Shown: positions 1-10,882, counted from the first letter of the stretch. The stretch: 26,188 nt of DNA from Gnetum montanum (GCA_015680685.1 MNCI01009587.1:1-26188), one strand, 5' to 3'. Notes: a model not told the origin generated them from the letters alone. Numbers and translations: made by a program.

Positions 1-479
1 AACTTGTGAACCTTCTCTTCCTCTTTAGGAAACTAGATTCTCACTGGCACATTTACTTCTTTGGAAAAGGATGATCAATTACACCTTTGACTATTCAGTT
101 ACGAAGTTCATCACAAGTTACTATGGTTGATCATCATAACTTCTTCATCTTTACTTCTTATGATGCTCAATCAATCATTATTTTAGACTTCTTTTTCTTT
201 TTTCTTCTTCTCTAAATTACAACTATCTTTCTAGTTTGCTTATTCTTCTTACTTACATATTTTCTCTTCTCATGGTTACACACTTTCCACACTTCCTAAC
301 TTTAATGATGCTTGCTCATTATTTCTTAAGCAAGGTTATGATGGTTCATAGTTTAACATTACAACTTTACAAATAGTTACAAATCGACATAGAAGGTTAA
401 GAATTACCATATAGGGTTACGAAACTAATAATTGCATATTATGATTAACTTAAATTCTAACAAATGTTTGGATTCATTT
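1..479. other. Unassigned pyrimidine-rich sequence at the left edge
   Basis: No open frame or recognisable domain. The first ~300 bases are rich in CTT/TTC runs on the + strand. The L1-like endonuclease homology becomes readable from about 480-504, so the last part of this stretch may be the more decayed upstream end of the same LINE. I cannot place the LINE's true 5' end. Confidence 0.5.
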
Positions 480-1519
480 GAATGTTTTTGGTTTGATTTT
501 AGTATCTACAATATATATGTTTCATATGATTCCAAAAAAAGAGCTTTGTATTAGACTCAACTTAACAATGATCTTCCTCATGTTGCTTGGTTGATTTGTG
601 GATATTTTAATATGTCAGAAATTGCCTTTGGTAAATTAAGAGGGATGCTTTTTACTTTCAATAAGATTAATGGATAGTTTGACCTTCTTTTGAAATAGGC
701 TTACACTTTTAGATTCTAATGTTGGTTGCAATCATAAAGGTCCTGTTTGATTCACTTGATTTAACTATAAAGTTGGCTAAAAATTTTCCACAAATTTGAT
801 AGAGCTTATCTCTCTACTTGCCTTAATTTATGCTTTCTGTATGAGTACATTTTATTTGATCAAGCACATCTAGAATGTAATCTATCATAACATCTTCCTA
901 TCAAGTTCTCTATTTAAAGGATAGGCTATGTGAATCTTTGGTCTAAACTTTTTACTATCAATATTTCTTTTTTGTGCAATAAAAAAGTTTTAGATGTCTT
1001 TTTGTCATGATTGGAACTTGGTTCAACACCTATGAATTTTGATGGCTTCATTGAACAATGGAAAAGCATTATTATATACATTGTTAAATTTTTAAGATAT
1101 TTTGGTAAATGCTTACTAAAAAGTTTCAAGTTGTTGCCCTTGAAACTAGACATAAAATGTATCAACTTATAGAATACTTATCTCATATCCCTCATAACTT
1201 GCTAGCCTCCAATAGTTGCAACAAATTTTGAAGACTAGAAAACTAAAGGTGATTTACTTAAGCATCAATTATTTTGGTTAAATATAAGGGATAGAGCCTC
1301 AAAAGAATTCATCAAGTTTTTAAAAGTCCTTACATTAAGTTATCAAATAAAATGAAATTCATGTTAATAGTGAGATTCTCTCTACTTTGGTAGATATTTT
1401 AAATGATCTCTTAATCATTATTCATACGTATTTATTTCACAATATATTGGTAAAGAGGCTTTAAACCTTTATTTATCTATGATTCCCACATATTCTTACT
1501 CCATTTTGTAAAAGGATGA
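480..1519 (+). pseudogene. L1-like LINE, piece 1: endonuclease C-terminal half and linker to RT (decayed)
   Basis: Reading in three frames with many stops gives the order of motifs of a plant L1-type ORF2. At about 504-620 there is YNIYVSYDSKKRALY followed by W-L-I-C-G-Y-F-N-M, which is the endonuclease GDFN motif with the Asp codon at 603-605 now TAT (Tyr). Downstream comes the long, poorly conserved linker (for example MNFDGFIEQWKSII and FWLNIRDRASKEF), which corresponds to the segment between endonuclease and RT in this family. The piece stops at the 5-bp duplication that begins solo LTR C and resumes after it. The family's ORF2 encodes a nicking endonuclease and an RT for target-primed reverse transcription. 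This copy cannot be functional. Frame assignments are by eye, and the left limit is approximate. Confidence 0.75.
1515..1519. repeat. Target-site duplication GATGA, left copy (element C)
   Basis: GATGA directly precedes the TGATGA terminus. The same five bases follow the other terminus at 2378-2382. A perfect 5-bp duplication is the length expected for Ty3/gypsy integrase. Because TGATGA overlaps a GATGATGA run, the exact left boundary could shift by three bases. Confidence 0.7.
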
Positions 1520-2377
1520 TGATGAGCGATGGAGCAATCCAACACCCAACCAAACAAGTCACAAGTGTTTCACATGCAACCATATCATAATCCGTGGACG
1601 AGACAATGTGATTATGCTAGTAATTGGTTTTAGTTCAAGATCGTTGTCTTTCCAAGTGGATCTAGTGAAGTCTATGTGTATGGTTTAGTTCATAGTGAGG
1701 TATATGATATGTTGATGTTGTTTGGCCAATTGGCTCCTAGTGAACATGGTAATAAGTGAAAGTAATTTCTAATGCTAAGTCTAACCAAAACAATAAACAA
1801 ATCTATTCTATCCTAAGGCAATGAGTATTCAATTGTGACCTTCTGTACACACCTTGGGCTTTATGTAACTACTACTAGGATTACCAAGTGCTTTGCTATT
1901 GGGAAAACCAATAGCACTACTGGGTTATTAGCAATTACACTTAAGTACTTGAGATTAGTTGTACTCATTCCACTTAACAATAGTAAAAGTAAAGTGTATG
2001 GAAAAGTAAACATTATTCTAGGTAAAATAGTAAACTAGAAGAACTTTGTAATAGTATGAAATAGCTTGATCTTTATCACTAGTCACACTTGCGCCCAAGT
2101 ACAAGATGCTCAGATAAAGACTTCGTACACTATGTCACACTACACCATGGGCATTCACACTTCTAAGTACTAAAAACTAAATTCAAGAAAACAAACTACA
2201 AGAGTTACACTACAACGAACTAAAAACTTATGCAAATCCATGTGCCTAAGTGTTGTATTTATAGGCTGGCACGCATACCGTGATATCGTATATATGATAT
2301 TGTAGCATGTGCTACAACATCAAAGCTATGATATAGTATATTTGATATCGTAGTTCTTCAAAAACTTCATTTCATAA
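1520..2377 (-). mobile_element. Solo LTR of an element-A-like Ty3/gypsy retrotransposon (element C)
   Basis: The segment is the reverse complement of a full LTR related to those of element A. It starts TGATGA and ends TCATAA (from TCATCA), the inverted termini also seen in A and B. Its 858 bp compare with 885 bp in A. The match to A's LTR is clear at several places: the terminal block about 1525-1570, the block around 1850-1990 (TTAAGTG, CCTAGTAGTG and the CCAAGGTGTG block on the minus strand), a TATA box read on the minus strand from about 2267 down to 2258, and a GATATC-rich stretch at 2281-2352. There is no primer site, gag or polypurine tract on either side, and the LINE reads on across it. 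This fits a solo LTR left by LTR-LTR recombination. Confidence 0.85.
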
Positions 2378-2382
2378 GATGA
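2378..2382. repeat. Target-site duplication GATGA, right copy (element C)
   Basis: The perfect copy of the five bases at 1515-1519 lies immediately after the LTR terminus TCATAA. Confidence 0.7.
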
Positions 2383-2621
2383 CACTTTAACTATGTAAGA
2401 TTTTAAAGAAGTTTTATTTTCTACAATTAATAGAAAATCTCCTAGTTTAGAAAATCTACTTTGTGATATTTATAAAAGAATTTTAGAATGATATTGATGT
2501 AGATTTTTTCAACATGTATAAGGAAGCTCTTTCTAAGGGTTCTTTTGGTCAAATTATTAATGAAGGTATGATAAAACTTATATTGAAATTAGTTAATAGA
2601 TTTGAGATCAGTAATTGGTAG
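2383..2621 (+). pseudogene. L1-like LINE, piece 2: start of the reverse transcriptase domain (decayed)
   Basis: This piece continues the LINE after solo LTR C. The reading frame shows a TM-stop-DFKEVLFSTINRKSP stretch, where KSP followed by a degenerate PG-DG region is the usual entry to the non-LTR RT domain. It is followed by NMYKEALSKGSFGQ, INEGMIKLI and FEISNW at about 2510-2620. Those are the family's Y-EA---G-LG, IN-G-IKLIPK and I-NWRPI motifs, and the K of LIPK is degraded. The frame stops being recognisable exactly at NW-stop-P (about 2612-2625), where the foldback repeat begins. The next expected motif, LLNV-YKI, appears 19 kb away at 21586. Confidence 0.85.
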
Positions 2622-2941
2622 CCACTTAAAAGAGGTTCGGCTTTCACCCACCCCTTGACCCTTCTAGGAGCCCTCCTTAGTAGAATAAGCATTAAGCCTC
2701 TAGGTAATGATCTTTTGGATGCTTATTTCTTAAGTTGAAATACATGGATTTGAGCTTGGACAAAACCACTTAAAGAGGTTAGGCTTTTGCTCATTCATTG
2801 ACCTTCCTAGGAGTCCTCTTAGTGAGATGAGCATTGAGGCTCTAAGTAATGATTCTTAATTAGAAATCTATTACTCCATTAAGGATCCTCACCTAGATGC
2901 TTGATGCTCATCCTATCAAGGTGGACTCTTGGAAGGGTAGT
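2622..2941. repeat. Foldback (palindromic) repeat, left part
   Basis: Two diverged direct copies of one unit start at 2622 and 2766 (CCACTTAAA-GAGGTT, then CTAGGAG-CCTC, then a block TAGTGAGATGAGCATT-like). The bases 2874-2936 are an inverted copy of about 2805-2860. The inversion continues on the far side of element A: 21464-21550 is the reverse complement of about 2718-2806, with shared blocks GAGGTTAGGCTTTT, GCTTGG-CAAA and TTTCTTAAGT. With A removed the two arms join into one imperfect palindrome, so this is a foldback or MITE-like element, or an older inverted duplication. No coding capacity is seen. The outer limits are approximate and I could not identify its target-site duplication. 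Confidence 0.6.
2937..2941. repeat. Target-site duplication of element A, left copy (GTAGT)
   Basis: GTAGT precedes the LTR start TGATGA. ATAGT follows the other LTR at 21404-21408: 4 of 5 bases match and the one difference is a G/A transition. Confidence 0.7.
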
Positions 2942-3826
2942 TGATGAATCATAATTGTGTTAGCTTCAATATTGGATATTCGATATCGAAGCCTCAATAT
3001 CGGATACTCAATATCAAGCCCATGAAACAATGTTGGATATTTGATATCATCTCCTCTATGCTAGCCTGTAAATACAGCACCTGGTTGCATGGTTGGGGGA
3101 TAGTTGTAGTTTCAAATTTTCAGTTAGTCATTCATAGATTGTTAATTTTTAGTTTTGTTATTTCCAATGCATGCCCATAGTGTGATGTTTGTAATTGTAT
3201 GGCACCCTTATTCGAGTGTGGCATACTTGAACATGTTACATGATCAGAAATAAATATTAAGATTATTTCCATCATTGCAACATCCACTTAGAATTATTAT
3301 CACTTTAATTGCTTAATTATTTACTATTCTCCTTAGTTAATGTTTCCATTTATTGCTATTTATGATCCTTGTTATTAAGCAAAATGAGTATGCCTAATCA
3401 CAAGCACTTAAGTGTAATTACTTGGTAACCTAGTAGTGTATTGTTTGACAAGCCCAGTGACATACACTTGGCAACCCCAAGGGTAGTTATATGAAGTCCA
3501 AGGCATGTGCAGACAATTGGAAACAAGTACTCATTGCACATAGATTAGTTTAGGTTTTACTTTCCATTATTCATTAGATTAACCAATTTATTCCTTTATT
3601 GTCATTAGGAGCAATGTAGAACTAGACACACCATCATATGCCTCACTTTGGACTAAACCATACATGATAACTAAGCTATCACTAATCAAAGTGGGAAGAC
3701 AATGAACTAGGATCAAAGCATAATGATCTAGATGCACAACTAGTCCCATCCATAGAATTCGAGTGGATCATGTGTGAACACTTGTGATTCATATGGTTGG
3801 ACATACGGATACCTTGTCACTCATCA
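2942..3826 (+). repeat. Element A 5' LTR (885 bp)
   Basis: Starts TGATGA and ends CTCATCA, an inverted terminal pair. It aligns along its whole length with 10758-10994 followed by 20756-21403; the break between those parts corresponds to 3178/3179 here. A cluster of palindromic GATATC motifs lies at 2970-3055, including the perfect 12-mer TTCGATATCGAA at 2979-2990. The TATA position reads TGTAAATA at 3068-3075, which looks like a mutated TATAAATA. A short open frame at 2941-3180 is not conserved in the other LTR and is not taken as a gene. Confidence 0.93.
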
Positions 3827-3827
3827 T

Positions 3828-3845
3828 TGGTGTCCTTGTCAAGGA
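3828..3845 (+). promoter_or_regulatory. Primer-binding site of element A, tRNA-Asp-like
   Basis: TGGTGTCCTTGTCAAGGA begins two bases after the LTR. It matches 12 of 18 positions of the complement of the 3' end of plant tRNA-Asp, and five of the six mismatches are C/T or G/A transitions. tRNA-Asp priming is known for Athila/Tat-type plant elements. The comparison sequence is from memory. Confidence 0.65.
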
Positions 3846-3950
3846 TGGTTCTAGTTATCTAGATTAGTTATATTATACATGGTTGCTACAATGCATTGTT
3901 GATATATATTTCAAAAAATATTAAATCACACACATCATTAATTAAAAATA

Positions 3951-6350
3951 ATGTCTCTTTCACAAGGAAGCAATAATGCACTATATAACAAAAACATTCA
4001 TTGGAGAACTAACGAGATATATGGTGAAGAAAATTGGAGTGACCAACCTTATGCAGTGGTTTCATATGTTCATGACCACTTTGATGATACTCAAAGACTA
4101 CATTCACCTTAGGCAAACAATCCTAGAGGAGATGAAGTAAGTCCTAGATCATGGAAAGCCTTGAGGCCTAAGACCTCATTGGAATCGAGAAATACTAAAT
4201 TGAAGGACATTGGTGAACACCATAGAAGCCATGGCAATCCTTCTAATTGCTCATCTTCCTTTTTCCTTTTAATAACTAGTTCTAATGAAGATGAATGTAG
4301 GTATGAAAATAAAGCTCCACTAAAGGGATAGCATAAAAATAGAGATTGAACCCATGAAAGAAATCAAAGACATCAACATGAACATAGAAAACATCATCAC
4401 GTTCAAACAAATAGAAATAGAAGTTTCCCTTACAACCTAGACAATGACTATGAATCCTTGTTGGCCACTAGAAGTCTAATACACATAACAGCAGTAGTTA
4501 AGATATCTTATAGGCATCACAAAGGGAGTTGCCTACCTAGTTTTGACACTAATAATATTCCTAAATTTGTAGGAGGTCATGATTTGAATCCACAACATCA
4601 TATACAAGCCTTCCATGATGCCTGTGTCTAGCATAACATTGAAAATGGATGAAAAAAGTTTAAGCTCTTTCCTAGGAAATTAATTGATAAATTTGATGTG
4701 TGGTATTGATTGTTGAAACTAAATTCAATTTAACAATGGTCCACAATGATAGAACCTCTCAACGAGAAATACCAAACCTATGCAAGGGTGTCCAATTTGA
4801 GGAGATAAATCCAAGGATGGAGACAAGAACAACATGAGCCCTTGGATATGGCCTTAGATTGATATTATTCCCTATTGAATAGATGCCCAAGCCATGGTTT
4901 TTTCAAGGAAAGGTAACTTTCCATATCATAGATGGACTTTGTAATGAAACAAGGGAGACCCTTGGGATGTATGCCACAAGTTAATTATATGAGCTACGAT
5001 CCCTCCCAGATTTGAGAACTAATCGAGTGTGTGATAAAAGAAGAAGGAGAGATATGTAAATGGAAGAATGTTAAGAAATATCACTAGGATCCAACTCTTC
5101 AATAGAAGCAGGTCCATATCTATGGTAAGGAGAAAGAGGTCGCTCTTGATAAGGTGGTCCCACAACAAACCTTCTTGATATAGAAGTATATTGATGAACT
5201 TGAAGCAAAGTTTAATAGGATGTTAGAATGAATATATGAAAATGTTACAACTCTCGTTGAGATGGTTGAGAAAAAGATCATGCTAAAAAACCCAAGTGAT
5301 CACAATAAATAAAGGATCTAGAACCAAGAAACAAATAGGAACACTTTTCGGCAACCAAGAAAAATGGCTACAGAAAGTGAGGCTATAGACTCAACCACAA
5401 CTAAAGATGATAGATATGAAATCTACATATATGATCACCTAAAGGGCCATTGCCTAGTCATGTCACATCTATATGAGTATTGGGCTTCTATGTTAAATCC
5501 CAAATTCATATAGAAGCACAAGCCCAAGAGATTTTCTTTTCCACACAATAATCATAGACAGTCCCATAACCAATTATACTATCCTAGGGGACTTATTACC
5601 AACCTCAACATTATCATCAATTGTAGTGGTAGAACCCACATCCATGGGGGAGGCCACCACCACACTAGCCTTATCCTTCCTATTAGCCAAAACCACATGG
5701 ATATTATGTTGAACACCTTGTTTCTCCAACTAGTTCTACATCCTCTACTTCAAGTTGCCACTACCACTCTCCTGAGTACCATCACCGCATGACATCCCCT
5801 AAAGGATCACCACCTCGTGCCTCTTACCATCCATCCTATCCTTGATATTCTCATACTTCACCTCCTCATATGCCACCACCAATAACGCCAAAATATTTAG
5901 CACCATATTATCAACAAAAAAATGTCACTTGAGCTATGACTATGCCCTGAAATGATGATACTAGTAGGTTCCCACTGCAAACTCAAAAACATCTTTTCTT
6001 TAGGAATGACTATAGGTAGAAGCAAAATGCTCATGGACTAACCACATCATCTAAATTAGCACAATGCTAATTTGGTGCAACACCTTCATTTTCACCACCA
6101 ACATTCTCTAATCTTACATAAGAACCACCATCCATGGTTTCTCCAATCCCAGGCCCACATAATGAATCTAATAGTGTGGGGAGACAACCGAATCCATGCA
6201 TATCATATCATGATCATAGGTGTAATTGTGGACCAAGCATTTGCAACGTTAACACACCTCATACCCTAACCCATCATACATTTAACAATCAAGTGTGTAA
6301 CAAACGATTTCTCTACCTAGCCATCGCAACCCCAAAATATTCCTAGTGGC
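3951..6350 (+). pseudogene. Element A gag polyprotein (decayed)
   Basis: The likely start is the ATG at 3951, which opens a 53-codon stop-free stretch (MSLSQGSNNALYN onward). An Arg/His/Asn-rich region follows, then LATRSLIH at about 4470 and IPKFVGGHDLNPQHHIQAFHDAC at about 4557-4625, the start of the capsid-like retrotransposon gag domain. Further gag blocks are ARVSNLRR-stop-IQGWRQ and CPSHGFFK (about 4780-4905). All of these align with the gag of element B at about 12620-13090. At about 5410-5460 the zinc-knuckle region reads YEIYIYDHLKGHC, against YRCDICQYEHHKGCC in B; two Cys positions have been lost. A Pro/His/Gln-rich C-terminal part continues to about 6350. Many stops stand for Gln or Trp codons. 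The product would have been the capsid and nucleocapsid of the particle. Confidence 0.8.
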
Positions 6351-6431
6351 TTGGAAATGAATGGTTGCCAACATTTTATACATGCATGAATCCTACCTAT
6401 CTGCTTATTAATTCTTGCCATGGTCAAGTGT

Positions 6432-6455
6432 TTAGTCATGGGGGAAACCCCCCAT
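6432..6455 (+). repeat. Polypurine-like motif with perfect hairpin
   Basis: TTAGTCATGGGGGAA at 6432-6446 resembles the element's true polypurine tract. ATGGGGG (6438-6444) pairs perfectly with CCCCCAT (6449-6455) across the 4-base loop AAAC. Confidence 0.6.
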
Positions 6456-8035
6456 TCTAATACTTAGAATTAATAAGTGTGTTTCATCTTTTTGTTTTAC
6501 AATTTTTTTATCATCTTCTTATTTCTTGATACAATTCTTCCTATTCCTTTCAATTTTTCTATTTATTCTATTTGTTGTTTTCATCTTCTTTGTTAGTAAT
6601 CTTGCTTGTGAATAAAATGATCATGTTGCCTATTGAGGTGAGGTTTCCTCTATATTGTCGATTCATAAGGGATTGATTATCCGAACAATGAGACCACGTC
6701 ATCCACCCACTCATTCCATTAATAAGAGGTTCTTACCTTGGTCATAATGATATTATTTTCATCATCCAACCTAAAAATAAATTCATAATCATTGTGCCTA
6801 GGTAGAAGAGTGAAGAATAAAGGGGGAATGTGAAGGGTGTGACAATAAGAGGATTTTTTGGTTCTCTTTGGCCACTTCTCTATGTTCTATCATGTTGCTT
6901 TAGTTGTAATTAGATCCTTGTAGATTTAACAAAAAATGGGAGTGAGAGTCACATAAAAGGCATTGAATAAAATTTTGAGGGTTCCACTAGAAAGACATGT
7001 ACCCATGCCTAAAGGTTGATGGCTTTTGAAACTCCATAAAAAAAGTGCCATAAATCATCTCCTCCCTTGGACAAAAATACCAAGTGATGATTACGCCTTA
7101 CAACTATGATGGTCTTATGATTGTCAACCACTAGGATGAACCAATGCAATGTCATTGAAATATGGTTTGGACTTAGTTTGAATCTTGGATGGAAGGGCTA
7201 ATGATTACTTAACCATTCATAACACATAAGGATTCATTGTGCCTCTAGTAAGATACTTTATGTCCCAATTTCTACAATCCATTTCATCTCGCTATCTGTA
7301 TGATCCTAACTTGTGGTTTTGTATAACTTAGTGTTATTTTCTCAAATTGGTGGTTTTAGCATGTGTGTTTTTTTACATATTTATGTGTTACATTCAACCC
7401 CTTTAATGCCTATGAACATTTTTAGGTGTGGTTATACAAGGGCATTATGGGATGGTGCTTGCTTTGGGGAGAAACCACTTGTGTAATTATTGTAACTTGT
7501 ACTTGTTTGACTAAACCACACCATTTTTAACCTTCCAAGTGCATACTTATTAAATTTCATAATTTTTCTTATCTTGTAATTTCTCCATCAACAACCTTGA
7601 TTTAAACACCTTTTTTATGCTTCTTTGAAAGCTTTTCATGCGAATGACTCTACCTTATCATACTTCCGGTGCCTCCAATTGATTTTCCACTTACCCTAGA
7701 ACCATGGATCCAACCTCAAACCTTCCCATCAATCACAAAGCTTTATTTCTTATGCTCAATACCCCCATGAGATGCTCATCCATGAACCTCAATATTATGT
7801 ACCCGATATCAGGTGGGATGTGATGGCAAATGCCCAATATTGGGTTGCACAAAACCTCTATATATGACCCTTGCAATGCTCAAACTTTATTTTCATGATT
7901 TGCAGCTAAGGGAGTTGTTCAAATTTTCTCTTGTGACTTGCAACTCTACGCAATCAACTATAATTTATGATATTTAGCTCTTTACCACTTCATTTCCTAT
8001 AACATTTGAACCTATCTAAACCTGGAGTGTTCAAG

Positions 8036-8050
8036 TTAGTCATGGGGGAA
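8036..8050 (+). repeat. Second internal polypurine-like motif of element A
   Basis: TTAGTCATGGGGGAA is identical to 6432-6446. It lies about 220 bases before the coiled-coil ORF becomes readable. An extra internal polypurine tract is possible, but the sequence alone does not show use. Confidence 0.45.
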
Positions 8051-8261
8051 TGCTTACATGAGAAACTTGCACCACTTTTCTGAAATTTGCTATCACCCAA
8101 AGGATATTATAAGGATAGGAATGTTAAAAACCAGAGGCATTATACTAAAAAAGCAATCATGGTAATGGCAAAAACCTTAATCTTTTCACCCAAGGAACCA
8201 TAACCATTATAATAAGCCACACATAGGAAAAAAGGAATTAATTTTGAAGGGTTGTAAAAGA

Positions 8262-10570
8262 AGATAAATACTTTTTGGGGATTTTTCTTGAAAATTTTTC
8301 TAACTTTGCAATTAAGGTCATGTCTCATTCTTAGTCAAGGAAATTATAGTAGCTCTTAATTTTCCAAACAAGGGGGCTAAGGTAGCCCATCTATCCACCA
8401 AGTCTTACCCCGACACTAGAAAGCTATGGTTCAAATGAGCATACGGTAAAGAGGAAAAAATGTATACTAAATTAACTCTGCAAAAAAGGACATACTTCAA
8501 GATTGGCACATATCATCTCTTCCTGGCCAAAGAACTTAACAAGATCTCAACATATGTGGCTAGCGGAAGTGCTATCTTAATGGGAAAATACATGGCCAAC
8601 CCTCTTCAATTCTATTTCACATAAATTTAGAGGCAATTCAAGGAGAAAAAGGTAGGGAAGCCAACACTCCCATTTCCTTGCCTAATCAGAAATCTATGTA
8701 AACATGCTAGAATCCTAGGGTACATAATGATATTCCCAGAAAGGCTCAGAACACCTCCTTCATTAAACTCCTAAAACCTATAGCACGAAGGAAAGACCTT
8801 GGTGAAGAACAAGAATTAGAGAAGGAAGCAAAAATAGAAACAGAAGTACAACATAAGCCCAAATAGCACCCTAAAACACAAGCTCTACCACTATTGTCGA
8901 TGTAAGATTATAGATCCTTAATGAGCCACCTATAGAAAATTGCTAAAGCTATTAGTTGGGAAAGTAGAAATGAGTCCAATATTTTTAGAGTAATCAATGA
9001 CGTCGTATAGTCCACCATTTCAACCAACTCGATAAGTGGGTAGATTTTGCTACAATCAAGAGGGGAACCCCAATGATCTAGGTATATCTCTAGAAATGCT
9101 ACATCCTTCCCAGTGATGCTCGAGATAGGAGAAGGTGCCACAGTTGTGGTAATGCTGCATTAAGATGCAACAGGTGCAATAGAAGTAATAATGGATCATA
9201 TCAAGGAATCATTCAATGTGCCTGTCATGCCCCTAGTAGATCTCATGGGGACTAGAGATGCTCAAATGCTCACTGGAACTTTGATTACTCCTACAACACA
9301 TGAGGATGTGTTAAATCAACTACTATAGACAGGGCAAGTGATGAACACCTTATTTAACATCCCCAGTGATGTCATTGCAACATAGTTAAACCTCATAGCC
9401 ATCAAGGGAAAATTGGTCACGGTAGAGACCAAGGCAGAGTACATAGAAAAGAAAGTGCAAGAGTTGGTTGCCCTGAGAGCTAAACAATGGGACCCTATCT
9501 AGTTTGTTGCATGTGACCAACTAGAATAATTTAGGATGGAGTTGCTAACCATGATAATTAAGGAGAAAAAAGTTATAGAGCAAGAGAAGAAAAAGGTAGT
9601 ATTGAATGCCTTTGTAGCTAAAGCACAAATCTATGCCCACAAAAAGGCACTAACCACCATGTAAGAAGAAAACAAGTCGTTAACTACTAAAAATTCAAGG
9701 TTGACTGAAATTGAAAAGCAAAAGAATATTTTAGAGAAAAGTGTGCACTAGTTGAAAGAACAACTAGTGAGGATCAACCAGGACATCAATAAATTAGCTA
9801 GGAAAAATAGAATCCTCTTAATGGAGGAGGTCCACACAATTGAAATAAGTACATTGTAAAATAAGGCCAAGAAACATGAAAAGCTAAAGGAACACTTCCA
9901 TAACCAAAGAGGCATGTATTAGCAAATAAATGAAAAGAAAATCTAGATGGCTAAAGCCATCATTGGAGCCATGTCAGCACAAAATCCTAACTGGCAAGCC
10001 ATCTTGGATAGCTATGCTCTAGTCCATTAGGCGAAAGTGAAAAACAAACACCTATAGATTGAGCATTTGAAAGAGTACATGGTGTTGGATAACCTTAAAC
10101 ATTTCAACCTTGCCATGTTAACAGTAGGTTGGCCTAGAAGCAAGTTGGAGAAGCAGGTAGTGATCACCTATGCATTATATGAAAAAGAGTTTGCAGATAG
10201 AAAAGATGCTTTGCAAAAGCTCCATGTGGAAAACTCAAAATTGAAGATGGTGGACAGAGAGATGTCACCTTATACCTAGCTAGGAGATTAAAAAATTATC
10301 AAGAATTAAGAGAAAAAGCTAAGGCCTTTGAGGAAGAACGATGACAGTTTGCAGCTTGGTATGTGAAGGCCAATAACATGTTCTCACAACTACCATATCC
10401 TTGGGATGTATTGACACCAATCCACATCAACTCATCAACCTGGATGGTACATGACCCAAGGAAAAAAGAGGAGAAGTTGTAGGCATTTCTTGATCACTAC
10501 AAATTTCACAAGCCTAGTGACAAAGGGAAGTGCTTGATGGAAGAGCCATCACCTCTGGAAACCACATGAC
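8262..10570 (+). pseudogene. Element A downstream ORF: globular N-terminal part and long coiled-coil (decayed, function unknown)
   Basis: Read in frame 3 to about 8860 and then frame 2, this is a decayed protein of roughly 750 residues. The N-terminal third contains GHVSFLVKEIIVALNFPNKG, TYHLFLAKELNKIS, MANPLQFYF and KPTLPFPCLIRNLCKHARIL (about 8320-8720). The LPFP-LI--LC block resembles a motif I associate with the retrotransposon-linked 'putative plant transposon protein' domain; this is recall, not a search. The middle is acidic and Val/Ile-rich. From about 9540 to 10260 it is a Lys/Glu-rich coiled-coil (IIKEKKVIEQEKKK, EIEKQKNILEKSV, LKEQLVRINQDINKLARKN). The longest stop-free piece is 10067-10279. 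It sits where env-like or extra ORFs occur in Athila/Tat elements. Element B has no counterpart. Most stops are in-frame TAG, TAA or TGA at former Gln or Trp positions. Function unknown. Confidence 0.65.
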
Positions 10571-10750
10571 CTTTCTCGAGTTGTGTCTTATAATTTTGTG
10601 TCTAATTTTTGTAAAACACCACTATGGCATGTATAAGTCCATTTGTTTGTTTATCCAAGTTAGTCAATAATTCCATACCTTTCCATCAATTTCTGTAAAG
10701 AACTTGTTCCTCATTTTATTTGACTCAAGGACAAATCTTCATTTACTCAT
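10571..10750 (+). other. Element A 3' untranslated region before the polypurine tract
   Basis: About 10634-10750 aligns with 19806-19935 of element B (shared TAAAGAACTTGTTCCTC and ACTCAAG blocks). This is the conserved 3' region that links the two families. Confidence 0.65.
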
Positions 10751-10757
10751 GGGGGTA
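10751..10757 (+). promoter_or_regulatory. Polypurine tract of element A
   Basis: GGGGGTA lies immediately before the LTR start TGATGA at 10758. It is identical to the tract before B's 3' LTR. It would prime plus-strand DNA synthesis. Confidence 0.8.
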
Positions 10758-10882
10758 TGATGAATTGTAATCGTGTAACCTTTGATATCAGATATCTGAT
10801 ATTGGAGCCTTGATATTAGATACTTGATATAAGGCCTAGGAAATAATGTCAGATATCTGATATCATCTCCTTTGTGCTAGCC

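Larger units (their letters stand above)
6351..8261 (+). other. Element A non-coding region between gag and the coiled-coil ORF
   Basis: No RT, integrase or other domain is found in any frame. Just after gag the sequence matches the region 3' of integrase in element B: TTAGTCATGGGGG at 6432, then a T-rich run with TTTTGTTTTACAATTTTTTTA. So pol is missing at this point. A second TTAGTCATGGGGGAA lies at 8036-8050. An 18-base hairpin lies at 6438-6455. The rest is unremarkable AT-rich sequence. Confidence 0.6.

Noticed and set aside
2941-3180. 79-codon frame in A's 5' LTR
   Set aside because: Lies in U3/R of an LTR, and the matching part of the 3' LTR does not keep the frame.
5620-6350. Proline-rich host gene
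   Set aside because: Colinear with the Pro/His/Gln-rich tail of B's gag, so it belongs to element A.
10067-10279. Independent 70-residue gene
   Set aside because: Same frame and composition as the coiled-coil ORF of element A on both sides; just its longest stop-free piece.
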